Source: Micavibrio sp. (GTDB lineage: Bacteria; Pseudomonadota; Alphaproteobacteria; Micavibrionales; Micavibrionaceae). From it: 64,000 nucleotides of DNA. Below are positions 33,739-41,556 of this stretch, in pieces (positions within the stretch are counted from its first letter, which is position 1; each line of letters starts with the position of its first letter). Under the pieces are notes generated by a model, which had not been told where the DNA came from, searched no databases, and saw only the letters and a list, made by a program, of their open reading frames with translations. Location of the stretch: NCBI GenBank assembly GCA_030824965.1, contig JAPJQV010000001.1, positions 1 to 64,000 of the forward strand, given 5' to 3'. Both the position numbers and the translations under genes were made by a program.

Positions 33739-33784
33739 GATAAAAGCGAACGCTTAAAAGCATGACGGCGTTTTGGGATTTATT

Positions 33785-33812
33785 CAATGAAAATCCCCGC
33801 CGAAGCGGGGAT
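33785..33812 (-). terminator. Terminator after the DUF2147 gene
   Basis: ATCCCCGC (33793-33800) and GCGGGGAT (33805-33812), 8-bp stem with a CGAA loop. Read on the minus strand it is followed by TTTTC, a short T-tract, 14 nt past the DUF2147 stop. Confidence 0.7.
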
Positions 33813-33826
33813 GTCTAATCTTGGAG

Positions 33827-34279
33827 TTATTTCTTACAAGCCGGATAATCTTTCCCGTTTACGCGGGTCCAGTATTGCGTTTTGCCGAGAAGGGGAATGC
33901 CGACATAGCCGCGCAGGTAAAGTTTGTTGGCGTCTATAACGGAAACGGTCGCATTATAGACATCGCCTTCATCGGCTTTGTAAATTTTACCGGATTCCCA
34001 AACTTTGGCGTTTTTAGAGTTTTGCGTGAAGCCCCAAAGGATCGGCAGGCCGCACATTGGCTTATTGCGTTTTGCTTCATTCGGATTTTTGGAATCCGTC
34101 TGCATGCCGCCCTGAATGATCCAGTGGATGTTACCGCAGATGCCTTGCGGGCATTTCTTGATCTCGATGACCGAGCGTTTGTTTTCAGTCAGCCACAGGC
34201 CGGTCGGATCGGGCGTTCCTTGCGCCATGGCATAAGATGCTGAGAAGATGGTGATAAGCAGAGCGAGAAAGTATTTCAT
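33827..34279 (-). CDS. DUF2147 periplasmic protein
   Basis: 150 residues with signal peptide MKYFLALLITIFSASYAMA. The mature part matches the DUF2147 pattern: DPTGLWLTENKRSVIEIKKC near the start, CGLPILWGF in the middle, GKIYKADEGDVYNATVSV, then a terminal LYLRGYVGIPLLGKTQYWTR. Cys pairs suggest a disulphide-stabilised lipocalin-like barrel. Function unknown in the family. Monocistronic, with its own terminator downstream and a palindromic repeat just upstream. Confidence 0.85.
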   Translation of the reverse strand: MKYFLALLITIFSASYAMAQGTPDPTGLWLTENKRSVIEIKKCPQGICGNIHWIIQGGMQTDSKNPNEAKRNKPMCGLPILWGFTQNSKNAKVWESGKIYKADEGDVYNATVSVIDANKLYLRGYVGIPLLGKTQYWTRVNGKDYPACKK

Positions 34280-34290
34280 TTAATTCTCCT

Positions 34291-34360
34291 GTCATTCTGA
34301 GCGTAAGCGAAGAAACCTAGTGCAGCTTGAACAAGATCCTTCGCTTGCGCTCAGGATGAC
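34291..34360. repeat. Long imperfect inverted repeat (REP/MITE-like)
   Basis: Left arm GTCATTCTGAGCGTAAGCGAAG (34291-34312) is complementary to the right arm at 34339-34360 with 20 of 22 positions matched; 26 nt lie between. Similar TCATTCTGAGCG...GAAG words are common dispersed repeats in bacterial genomes. It fills the gap between the DUF2147 gene and the TolC-like gene; on the minus strand it may also act as a 3' hairpin for the latter. Confidence 0.75.
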
Positions 34361-34368
34361 AATACTGA

Positions 34369-36051
34369 CTATATCTCTTTATTATCCGACATTTTTTTCT
34401 TCGGAACAATCGCCGAAACGTTTTGCGGTGCAACCGCAACCGCAACCGCAACCGCAGGCGCGGTCAAGCGGGACGCTACGCCCGTGTTCCCATCCAGAAG
34501 ATTGGTTTTCTCGCGGATTTTTTCCAATAACAAGGCGATCGTATCGCCGTCCATATTTTCAAAACGTTTTTGGATCGTTTTGGCCAGCTGTTCCGTAGAT
34601 TGATCTTCAACATGAGGCGGTAACGGATCGAGGCCCAAAGAGTTTACGATGCGGCCATAGGCGTTCTGGCCTTCTGCATAGGCAAGTTGCAGACGCGTGC
34701 GGGTAAGAAGGGAATCCATCCGCGCGGCAAGCAATTCGGCATCTTGTGCTATATTTTTGTCTTTCGCATTTTCTTTACGCGTCTTCGCATAATCTTCTAT
34801 ACGTCGGTTGACGCCTGCCATGCTCTTTAAAAGATCATAGCGGTCTTGCGCCAATTGATAACGCGTATAAGCGATATTGGTCTGGGTCAGAACGGCTGCC
34901 GTCATCGCCATGCGCTTGATATCGGATTTCGCATCGAGATTTTTCGACTGGTTGTAGCGTTGGGGGAAAGAAAAAATTTTCATGACGTTCTGCGTAAGGC
35001 CTACGGAAGCGCTCATCCAGCTTTCGTCATCGAGGAAAGAATTGTCGTCGTAGTTATAGGCGAGAATGCCGCCGATACCGGGGAAGGTTTCCAATACGGT
35101 TTTATGGATGTCGCGTGTGGCGACGCGTTTCAGAAGCGTGTGCTCGCGCATTTCCGGGCGGATCATTAGGGCAAGAACTTCAAGATCCTTGACGTTCGAT
35201 TTAAGCGTTGGAATGGCATCTTTCGACATCATGCTGGATTCGTTATCGGCCAAACGGAATTTCGCCGAAGGCGGCAGTCCCATAAGCGCGGCAAGTTCCG
35301 CATGCGCTGTGGCCAAGTGATCTCGCTCGGCCATCAAATCCTGCATCGTGTCGTACATGCGCTTTTGCAATGTCAAAAGATGTCCGACGTCCTGAGTGGA
35401 TTTCTTGTTTTCGGCAGCTTCCAGCTCTTTTGCGAGTTTTTTGGACTCCGCCATCATGGCATTCATGTGATCGTCAAGCAGCTGGGCGGATGCGGCACGC
35501 CAGTAAGCGTCGCGAATATCCTGCGCGATGTTCTGAACGACTTTGCGACGGCGTTCTGTCACGGCACGTGCTTTGTCGGAAGCGCCTTTGGTGTTGATAT
35601 AACCGATTCCGGCATCAAGCGTGTTCCAGCTCAAAGCCAGATTGGCGGTCCTGGTATACTGATCTTCGAACTGGGTCGGCTCTAAGCTTTCAAGCCCGGT
35701 GGCTTTCGAACGCCCGCTGATAAACTGCTTGTCATCGCGGCCATTGGCGTAAACGCCCGCAGTAACAGTGGGCAATACGTTCAGGGCTTTCAGATCTATA
35801 TCGCCCTTGGCGATCATCTCATTCATGACCGCATCGCGTTTTTCGATATTATACTTAATTCCGCGTGCCATTGCGTCATAAAGCCCGATTTCGGATTTAA
35901 CCGCTTCCTGACCGGCATAGAGGCGTTCCAAATCTTTATTCACGTTTTCTGCCTGTTCGTTGACATCAACGGGCTTGCTGCCCATCGAACAGCCAAGCAG
36001 GGACGTCGAAAGCACTGTTGCGGTCAGCAAGAGGACAAAAGGATGTTTCAC
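34369..36051 (-). CDS. TolC-like outer-membrane efflux lipoprotein
   Basis: 560 residues. GTG at 36049-36051 gives VKHPFVLLLTATVLSTSLLGC, a lipoprotein signal with lipobox LLGC; the longer frame beginning with TTG at 36135 adds 28 unlikely residues. The rest is long alpha-helical segments with TolC-type duplications (residues about 60-250 and 300-500, for example RTANLALSWNTLDAGIGYIN). The start of the C-terminal tail is a (Val-Ala)n run encoded by a hexanucleotide repeat. No inner-membrane pump or adaptor gene adjoins it, so its partner is elsewhere. Confidence 0.82.
   Translation of the reverse strand: MKHPFVLLLTATVLSTSLLGCSMGSKPVDVNEQAENVNKDLERLYAGQEAVKSEIGLYDAMARGIKYNIEKRDAVMNEMIAKGDIDLKALNVLPTVTAGVYANGRDDKQFISGRSKATGLESLEPTQFEDQYTRTANLALSWNTLDAGIGYINTKGASDKARAVTERRRKVVQNIAQDIRDAYWRAASAQLLDDHMNAMMAESKKLAKELEAAENKKSTQDVGHLLTLQKRMYDTMQDLMAERDHLATAHAELAALMGLPPSAKFRLADNESSMMSKDAIPTLKSNVKDLEVLALMIRPEMREHTLLKRVATRDIHKTVLETFPGIGGILAYNYDDNSFLDDESWMSASVGLTQNVMKIFSFPQRYNQSKNLDAKSDIKRMAMTAAVLTQTNIAYTRYQLAQDRYDLLKSMAGVNRRIEDYAKTRKENAKDKNIAQDAELLAARMDSLLTRTRLQLAYAEGQNAYGRIVNSLGLDPLPPHVEDQSTEQLAKTIQKRFENMDGDTIALLLEKIREKTNLLDGNTGVASRLTAPAVAVAVAVAPQNVSAIVPKKKMSDNKEI
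34430..34456. repeat. GCAACC hexanucleotide repeat
   Basis: Four exact GCAACC units (34430-34453) plus GCA. On the coding (minus) strand it specifies the Ala-Val run AVAVAVAVAP near the C-terminus of the TolC-like protein. The 6-bp unit keeps the frame, so slippage would change tail length only. Confidence 0.8.
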
Positions 36052-36098
36052 TGTAAATCCGAGATAGGAAAAGATGGGGAACGAATCGGGGGTAACTC

Positions 36099-36107
36099 TG
36101 TGGATAA
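36099..36107 (-). promoter_or_regulatory. Perfect DnaA-box 9-mer upstream of the TolC-like gene
   Basis: TGTGGATAA on the plus strand is TTATCCACA on the minus strand, 48 nt upstream of the GTG start. Second exact consensus box in the window; isolated. Confidence 0.35.
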
Positions 36108-36248
36108 GTTTGCCAAAGCTTTGAGTTCGTGTCAAAGCAGTATTTGCGGTATTAAATCCTTAATAAAATCTAAATATAAAAAAACCGATTTCGCTACTAA
36201 TTAAGTATAGATTATGTTAGCTTAAATATAGAGAAAGGGAGGCCAAAT

Positions 36249-36389
36249 ATGTTTAAGTTACCAAGAAAATGGAATAAACAGCGTTTGACGGATGCTTTCA
36301 AAAGTTCGGATACAAGGCGTTTATTCTATAAATACGCCCATCTGAGGCTATTTGCCCAGCGCGGCGGGTTGATCCCCATGCCTGAATAA
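36249..36389 (+). CDS. Small basic protein, 46 residues
   Basis: ATG at 36249, TAA at 36387-36389. A strong ribosome binding site (AAAGGGAGG, 36235-36243 region) ends about 6 nt before the ATG. The product begins MFKLPRKWNKQRLTDAF, is rich in Arg/Lys, has no membrane segment and ends RLFAQRGGLIPMPE. It is followed by a hairpin with a T-rich tail at 36431-36462. Ribosome binding site, compact frame and terminator together make a real gene likely. Function unknown. Confidence 0.6.
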   Translation: MFKLPRKWNKQRLTDAFKSSDTRRLFYKYAHLRLFAQRGGLIPMPE

Positions 36390-36430
36390 ATCATTTCCGA
36401 TCATTATGATTGATAAGTAATAAACATTGG

Positions 36431-36462
36431 TCCGGACCAGTAATGGCCCGGATTTTGTTTAT
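36431..36462 (+). terminator. Terminator after the 46-codon gene
   Basis: TCCGG (36431-36435) pairs with CCGGA (36448-36452), with an inner CCA/TGG stem and GTAA loop separated by one mismatch, followed by TTTTGTTT. Placed 42 nt past the small-gene stop. Confidence 0.55.
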
Positions 36463-36475
36463 TATTATTATATGT

Positions 36476-37120
36476 TTACTTTAAATATTGACGAATTAAT
36501 TGTCTTTCAGTCATTTTGACTGATAAGAAGTCGCAGTTTTTGCGCAAGGCGATGTGAAGCTTTTCCATGTAGTCGCTTTGAGAAATGAGAATTTGTCCGA
36601 ATTGTTCCAAATGAGGATTAGGGAGCTGAGCATCAAGAAGCGTAAAACTGGTAGCCTTCAAGCGGGCGCAGAGATGAACGAGCGCGACTTTACTGGCATC
36701 TGTGGCAAGGGAAAACATGCTTTCTCCGCAAAAGGCTGAGCCGATTTGAAGGCCGTAAAGGCCACCGACGAGTTGGTCGTCTTTCCATGCCTCGACACTA
36801 TGGGCGTAGCCCATCTGATGAAGCTCATTAAAGCAATCACGAATAGGCTTGTTAATCCATGTCTGCTGACGTCCGGGCTTAACTTTTCCGCAAGCGGATA
36901 TAACTTCGCCGAAAGTCGTATTAACCCGAATATCGAATTCCTCTTTCAGGATTTTTTTGCGTAAAGATTTAGAAACGTGGAGATGCTCAAATGGCAAAAC
37001 GGCGCGTTGCGTTGCTTCAAAGATTTCGAATTCTGGACTATCGGCGCTATCTGCCATGGGAAAGCCACCCATGCGGTAGATTTCCAGCGCCATTTCGGGA
37101 GTCAGAGCTGTAAAGGGCAT
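36476..37120 (-). CDS. aat: Leucyl/phenylalanyl-tRNA-protein transferase
   Basis: Aat, 214 residues, adds Leu or Phe to N-terminal Arg/Lys and so marks proteins for ClpS-ClpAP (N-end rule). Conserved elements: LALEIYRMGGFPMADS-like start, then QTWINKPIRDCFNELHQMGY, AHSVEAWKDDQLVGGLYGLQ and SAFCGESMFSLATDASKVAL. It lies 30 nt downstream of accC, probably in the same transcript. Confidence 0.93.
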   Translation of the reverse strand: MPFTALTPEMALEIYRMGGFPMADSADSPEFEIFEATQRAVLPFEHLHVSKSLRKKILKEEFDIRVNTTFGEVISACGKVKPGRQQTWINKPIRDCFNELHQMGYAHSVEAWKDDQLVGGLYGLQIGSAFCGESMFSLATDASKVALVHLCARLKATSFTLLDAQLPNPHLEQFGQILISQSDYMEKLHIALRKNCDFLSVKMTERQLIRQYLK

Positions 37121-37150
37121 AAGTTTATTAACCCGTTCTTTTCGTGGAAA

Positions 37151-38515
37151 TCAGGCCGCTTCTTTGTTCTCGGCTTCGGCTTTCGCAGCAAGTTTTTTCT
37201 CCAGCCAGTGAATATTATATTCGCCGGAAAGGAACTCTTCCTGCTGTAAAATCCACAGATGCAGCGGTAGCGTCGTCTTGATGCCGTCAACAACGGTTTC
37301 CTGAATAGCGCGGCGCAGTCGGGTGATGCATTCCTCACGCGTGCGTCCGTGAACGATCAGCTTGCCGACCATCGAGTCATAGTTGGGAGGTATACGGTAG
37401 CCGTTATAGACGGCGGAATCAAAGCGTACGCCAAGGCCGCCAGCGGCGTGGAATTGGGTAATCACGCCAGGGGATGGAATAAAAGTGGAGGGGTCTTCCG
37501 CGTTGATACGCACTTCCATCGCATGACCGCGGAAACGGATATTCTCAGGAATCGTCAGAGGCTCGCCCGCCGCGACGCGGATTTGTTCTGCAATCAGATC
37601 GACGCCTGTAATCATTTCCGTGACCGGGTGTTCAACCTGAATACGCGTATTCATTTCCATGAAATAGAACTGGCCTTTTTCCCATAGAAACTCAATCGTG
37701 CCTGCGCCGATATAGCCCATATCCTTAATCATCTTGGCAGTAAGCTGGCCGATTTCCTGACGCTGTTCTTCGGACAAAGCCGGAGACGGTGCTTCCTCGA
37801 CGACTTTCTGGTGGCGGCGCTGGGTAGAACAATCGCGCTCGCCCAGATGGACGGCATTGCCGTGCTTGTCACCGAAGATCTGCACTTCGATATGGCGCGG
37901 TTTTTCGAGGTATTTTTCGACATAGACCGTATCGTCGCCGAAATTGGCCTTGGCTTCTGTACGGGCAGTTCTGTATTGCTCGCTGAAATCTTTTGCTTCG
38001 CGCACGACTTTCATGCCGCGCCCGCCGCCGCCGGAAGCCGCCTTGATGATGACGGGAAAGCCCATTTCGATGGCCATTTTCTCGCCTTCTTCGGCGGTCT
38101 CGACCGCGCCCGGAGAGCCCGGAATAACAGGAAGGCCGAGACGCTGCGCGGTTTGCTTGGCGGAAACTTTATCGCCCATCAGGTCGATATGCTCAGGCTT
38201 TGGACCGATAAAAGTGAAGCCATGTTCTTCGATGATGCGGGCAAATTGCGCATTTTCGGATAAAAAACCGTAGCCGGGGTGGATGGCATCAGCGCCGGTA
38301 AGTGTCGCCGCGGAAATAATCGCGGGAATGTTCAGATAGCTGTCTTTCGAGGCTGGCGGTCCAATGCAAACGCTTTCATCGGCAAGACGCACGGCCATGG
38401 CGGTGGCGTCGGCGGTTGAATGAACGACAACGGTCTGGATGCCCATTTCCTTACAGGCGCGGTGAATGCGAAGAGCAATTTCGCCGCGATTGGCAATCAA
38501 AACTTTTTTAAACAT
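37151..38515 (-). CDS. accC: Biotin carboxylase subunit of acetyl-CoA carboxylase
   Basis: AccC, 454 residues, carboxylates biotin on AccB with ATP and bicarbonate. MFKKVLIANRGEIALRIHRA is the start; the ATP-grasp domain has KAASGGGGRGMKVVREAKDF and VYVEKYLEKPRHIEVQIFGD; catalytic EMNTRIQVEHPVTEMITG follows. Unusually, a 119-codon gene separates it from accB, with 3- and 6-nt gaps. Confidence 0.97.
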   Translation of the reverse strand: MFKKVLIANRGEIALRIHRACKEMGIQTVVVHSTADATAMAVRLADESVCIGPPASKDSYLNIPAIISAATLTGADAIHPGYGFLSENAQFARIIEEHGFTFIGPKPEHIDLMGDKVSAKQTAQRLGLPVIPGSPGAVETAEEGEKMAIEMGFPVIIKAASGGGGRGMKVVREAKDFSEQYRTARTEAKANFGDDTVYVEKYLEKPRHIEVQIFGDKHGNAVHLGERDCSTQRRHQKVVEEAPSPALSEEQRQEIGQLTAKMIKDMGYIGAGTIEFLWEKGQFYFMEMNTRIQVEHPVTEMITGVDLIAEQIRVAAGEPLTIPENIRFRGHAMEVRINAEDPSTFIPSPGVITQFHAAGGLGVRFDSAVYNGYRIPPNYDSMVGKLIVHGRTREECITRLRRAIQETVVDGIKTTLPLHLWILQQEEFLSGEYNIHWLEKKLAAKAEAENKEAA

Positions 38516-38518
38516 GAT

Positions 38519-38878
38519 TTAAGCCCTTTTCAGTTCATGCGTTTGCAAATAGGCGCGAACGTCATGAAGTGCTTCTATAAAAGCAGGTTGATTATATACG
38601 TCAGGCCCTAACGCTTCAGGCATTCTGGCATTCGGGTCTGTCAGCCGATTGAACTGGCAAACTAGAGTAGTTATAGCCCACATTTCGTGAGAAACGGCCT
38701 TATTGCAATTATGTTCGCAAAGGTCGGTTTCTACGTCTTTTTTAATAGCAACAATATGCTCGGATTCAGACATTCGGGCAAAATGGTCATGAGAGTGTCT
38801 TTCAAAAGCGTCGAAAAGATACTCTTTCAAATCGCCCGATCTGATCAAATTTTCAAAAAACTCGCGAGGAGTGTACAT
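38519..38878 (-). CDS. Unknown protein encoded between accB and accC
   Basis: 119 residues, not recognised. No signal peptide or membrane helix; predicted mostly helical. It starts MYTPREFFENLIRSGDLKEY and holds two His/Cys clusters, HSHDHF near residue 30 and CEHNC near 55, that could bind a metal. Gaps of 6 nt from accB and 3 nt to accC put it firmly in the accBC operon. A regulator or assembly factor of the carboxylase is one idea; nothing in the sequence proves it. Confidence 0.75.
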   Translation of the reverse strand: MYTPREFFENLIRSGDLKEYLFDAFERHSHDHFARMSESEHIVAIKKDVETDLCEHNCNKAVSHEMWAITTLVCQFNRLTDPNARMPEALGPDVYNQPAFIEALHDVRAYLQTHELKRA

Positions 38879-38884
38879 TTTGAA

Positions 38885-39346
38885 TTACTCGATGATGACC
38901 AATACTTCGCCGAATTCGACCGGAGAAGCGTTTTCAACGATAATGTCCTTCACAACACCGCCCTTGGCAGCCTTGATCGGGTTCATCACTTTCATCGCCT
39001 CGATAATCAAAAGCGTATCGCCCGCTTTCACGGTTGCGCCCTTGGAAATGAAAGGCGGAGAATTCGGATCGGCTTGAAGATAGGCGGTTCCCACCATTGG
39101 CGATTTTACCGCGCCGGGGTGGTTTTCCGCAACGACAGGCGGAAGCGACGTATTGGCGGCTTGAGGCACTGTCGGATCGGACGGCATGATTTGCGAAACC
39201 GGCGCAGCATGATGCACAGCATGGCCAACAGGCCCGCCTTTGTTCACGCGGATCATTTTTTCGCCATCGGCGACTTCAATTTCGGTTAGGCCTGTTTCTT
39301 CCAGCAGTTTTGAAAGCTGGCGAATGGCATCTGCATCGATTTTCAT
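38885..39346 (-). CDS. accB: Biotin carboxyl carrier protein of acetyl-CoA carboxylase
   Basis: AccB, 153 residues. The N-terminal helix IRQLSKLLEETGLTEIEVAD is typical, then a Pro/Ala linker, then the biotinyl domain with the biotinylation site LLIIEAMKVMNPIKAAKGGV (Lys of EAMKM-type motif) and the end VEFGEVLVIIE. It is 116 nt downstream of aroQ; the aroQ-accB-accC order is common. Confidence 0.96.
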   Translation of the reverse strand: MKIDADAIRQLSKLLEETGLTEIEVADGEKMIRVNKGGPVGHAVHHAAPVSQIMPSDPTVPQAANTSLPPVVAENHPGAVKSPMVGTAYLQADPNSPPFISKGATVKAGDTLLIIEAMKVMNPIKAAKGGVVKDIIVENASPVEFGEVLVIIE

Positions 39347-39388
39347 CGTTATTCCTTTATGTAAACTATCTGCCTTGGGCAGAACATC

Positions 39389-39417
39389 TGATTAATGAAA
39401 TCGGCAGAAAAAGTCAA
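39389..39417 (-). promoter_or_regulatory. Weak candidate promoter for accB
   Basis: Minus strand TTGACT (39412-39417), 17-nt spacer, TAATCA (39389-39394), 42 nt upstream of accB in the aroQ-accB gap. The -35 is good, the -10 poor. Confidence 0.3.
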
Positions 39418-39462
39418 AATCAAGCTACACAGGCCTAAAATAAATCCACCGTTTTGTATTAA

Positions 39463-39897
39463 TTATGTAATTATAGCCGATAAAGCCGTAATGGCCATTT
39501 CGTAGCTTTTGGCTCCATGGCCGGCAAAATGAAATTTGGCGACCGGCTCGATATAGGAATGATGGCGAAAATCATCCCGTTCCTTCGGATTGGAAAGATG
39601 TACTTCGGCAATTGGGCATTTAAGGAGTTTTAAAGCATCGTGAATGGCGACAGAAGTGTGGGTATAGGCGGCAGCATTGATAATCAGGCCGTCGGCCTTA
39701 TCAAGCGCTTCCTGAATCCATGTGACCAGTTCGCCTTCATGGTTGGACTGGCGGAAATCGATCTCAAGTTGATGGCTTGCGGCAACGTGCTCGCATAAAT
39801 CCTGAATATCCTGCAATGTCTGGGTGCCGTAAATTTCAGGCTCGCGTTTCCCCAGCATGTTTAAATTGGGGCCGTTTAAAATGAGGATCAATGGCAT
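39463..39897 (-). CDS. aroQ: 3-dehydroquinate dehydratase, type II
   Basis: AroQ, 144 residues, third step of the shikimate pathway. LILNGPNLNMLGKREPEIYG carries the catalytic Tyr region; FRQSNHEGELVTWIQEAL and INAAAYTHTSVAIHDAL follow, and VEVHLSNPKERDDFRHHSY-type sequence holds the catalytic His. The ATG at 39897 fits the family start; the frame is open six codons further. The start overlaps the upstream HAD gene by 10 nt. Confidence 0.95.
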   Translation of the reverse strand: MPLILILNGPNLNMLGKREPEIYGTQTLQDIQDLCEHVAASHQLEIDFRQSNHEGELVTWIQEALDKADGLIINAAAYTHTSVAIHDALKLLKCPIAEVHLSNPKERDDFRHHSYIEPVAKFHFAGHGAKSYEMAITALSAIIT

Positions 39898-40349
39898 CCG
39901 CAGCCGCTCCCGCAACCGCCATCCTGATCTTCTTCATCCGCAAACCAGAGAACTTTATACGTCTCGAGAGTCTGTTCGAGCTGGCGCGGGTTTTCAAAAC
40001 GCACGGCGTAAATTCCGGCGTCTAACGCGCCTTGAACATTGGATGATTTATCGTCGATAAATAACGTCTCGCGCGGATTTAGATCGAATTGCGTCAGCAA
40101 ATGCTGGAAAATTTTCGGGTCCGGCTTGGCCAGGCCGATGCTGCCGGATACAACAACGCCGTCGAAAAGGCGCAAAAAAGGATATTGCTGTTTCAGGGAC
40201 TGAAAGCCTTCCGTCGACATGTTGGTGATCGCATAAACAGGCGTACCCCGGTCTTTCAGCTCCATTAGTAAATCGACAGAGCCATGGATCGGGCCTTCCA
40301 TTCCATCGATCAGAACATCGTAAATATCGAAGACTACATTTTTAATCAT
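39888..40349 (-). CDS. HAD-superfamily hydrolase with a Cys-rich C-terminal tail
   Basis: 153 residues. Motif I is VVFDIYDVLID (nucleophile Asp, but Tyr in place of the second acidic or Gly residue), motif II AITNMS, motif III around GLAKPDPKIF and motif IV LFIDDKSSNVQGALDAGI. It resembles subfamily IA phosphatases but has only a short cap. The last 16 residues are DEEDQDGGCGSGCGCH, with three Cys and a His, a probable metal-binding tail. Located between the copper chaperone gene (3-nt gap) and aroQ (10-nt overlap). Substrate unknown. Confidence 0.85.
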   Translation of the reverse strand: MIKNVVFDIYDVLIDGMEGPIHGSVDLLMELKDRGTPVYAITNMSTEGFQSLKQQYPFLRLFDGVVVSGSIGLAKPDPKIFQHLLTQFDLNPRETLFIDDKSSNVQGALDAGIYAVRFENPRQLEQTLETYKVLWFADEEDQDGGCGSGCGCH

Positions 40350-40352
40350 AGC

Positions 40353-40820
40353 TTAATGATGTCCGTGATGTGCGGAATGGGCTTCCGCTTTTTTAGCGGC
40401 ACGCGCTTTTATTTCAAAAGTGGTTTTCACGGCGCCTGCGCGCAGGAATTTGAGCATCAGAGGACGGACATCTCCGGCTTTAAGAGGTTCTTTCAAGCCC
40501 AGTAGCATGATGTGATAACCGTTAGGCGTGAAAGCGATTTCCTCTCCCGCCTTGATGGTGACGGCACCGATCTCGCGCATCTTCATAACACCGTTCGTTT
40601 CAGACATTTCATGAATCTCTGTTTCCGTTGCGGCAGGCGATTGGGCTGAAATAATCTTGTCGTCTTCCTTGCCGGTATTTTTCAGCGTCAGCAAGATAGC
40701 GCCGTTTTTCATGCCTTCGGATGTTTCGAATGCGTGGACGTTCGTTACTTCGATATCAGCGAAAGCCGGTGCAGTGATAAGAAAGAAAAAGGTTGTCAGG
40801 AGAAAAGATTTAAAATTCAT
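40353..40820 (-). CDS. PCu(A)C-type periplasmic copper chaperone
   Basis: 155 residues with signal peptide MNFKSFLLTTFFFLITAPAFA. The Met/His copper site is present: EIHEMSETNGVMKMREIG and then NGYHIMLLGLKEPLKAGD, as in proteins that load CuA of cytochrome oxidase. The C-terminus AEAHSAHHGHH is an extra His-rich tail. The ATG at 40820 is used; the longer frame from a TTG at 40856 would displace the signal peptide. No oxidase gene adjoins it. Confidence 0.9.
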   Translation of the reverse strand: MNFKSFLLTTFFFLITAPAFADIEVTNVHAFETSEGMKNGAILLTLKNTGKEDDKIISAQSPAATETEIHEMSETNGVMKMREIGAVTIKAGEEIAFTPNGYHIMLLGLKEPLKAGDVRPLMLKFLRAGAVKTTFEIKARAAKKAEAHSAHHGHH

Positions 40821-40839
40821 TATATAAAACCTTACATAG

Positions 40840-41556
40840 TTAATCGTTGCGGACAAAAACGGATAGGTAATTATAGTTAGGCTTTATATAGATTGATGTG
40901 AATAGATCGGAGAGCTTTAATTTGTATTTATTCTGATAGCGTTCTTTAATCAGCATTGCCGTTGCATATCGACCGTCAACAGCAATAATTTTGGGCAAAG
41001 GGTTGATCATAAAAACATCCGTATTGGCTGCCGTGGCGACAGTTTTGCCATCGATAGTCAGTGAAGGCCCATCTATAAAGACAAAATCATATTCACCATC
41101 AAAATTCCCCTCGTAATGTATGGCAGGAGGTTTTTGTGAAATATCGCTCAATTTGTTTCGCGCCACGACTGTAATGTTATCTTCGCCGGGTTTGCAGATA
41201 AAATTTCTTGCCTGATTCGCCCAGTCTTCGCTTTCATCTACAGTTGTGAATTTTGCATTATTTTTCCGCGCATAATCCGCAATAACGACGCTGGACGAAC
41301 CGCTACCGAATTCAAGAATATTTTTCGGCTCATAAATCTCGAGCAAGCTCTTTAATTGAATAAGCTTGTAAGCCTGATTTTTTCTTTTTTTTGCGATCGT
41401 TGTAAAGTTTAGAGATGTTAGGTATTCCCCAATAAGATTGTCTAATTGCACATAATCCGCGGCATGTAGAAAACGATGTTGCTCATCGGCCCGATCGCGG
41501 CTGAAATTATAAATATGATTTTTAAGGGAAATTGCAGATTTTTTTAATAAGTTCAT
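40840..41556 (-). CDS. Class I SAM-methyltransferase-like protein
   Basis: 238 residues from the ATG at 41556 (a TTG start at 41592 would add 12). The Rossmann glycine loop is NILEFGSGSSSVVIADYA, followed by acidic FTTVDESEDW and the DFVFIDGPSLTIDGK strand, as in class I methyltransferases. Target unknown. AT-rich compared with its neighbours and 19 nt upstream of the copper chaperone gene. No clear ribosome binding site. Confidence 0.65.
   Translation of the reverse strand: MNLLKKSAISLKNHIYNFSRDRADEQHRFLHAADYVQLDNLIGEYLTSLNFTTIAKKRKNQAYKLIQLKSLLEIYEPKNILEFGSGSSSVVIADYARKNNAKFTTVDESEDWANQARNFICKPGEDNITVVARNKLSDISQKPPAIHYEGNFDGEYDFVFIDGPSLTIDGKTVATAANTDVFMINPLPKIIAVDGRYATAMLIKERYQNKYKLKLSDLFTSIYIKPNYNYLSVFVRND

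Larger units (their letters stand above)
33482..33826. other. 345-nt intergenic region with a GC-rich core
   Basis: AT-rich flanks enclose a GC-rich patch at about 33645-33720 with repeated GGCGGG and CCCGCC-type words able to form strong stems. It contains a 36-codon minus-strand frame at 33628-33738 and, near 33793-33812, the terminator of the next gene. No tRNA or known ncRNA signature is recognised. Confidence 0.5.

Noticed and set aside
36052..36135. TTG start giving a longer TolC-like protein
   Set aside because: It would add 28 residues before a lipoprotein signal peptide; the GTG at 36049-36051 begins the signal directly.
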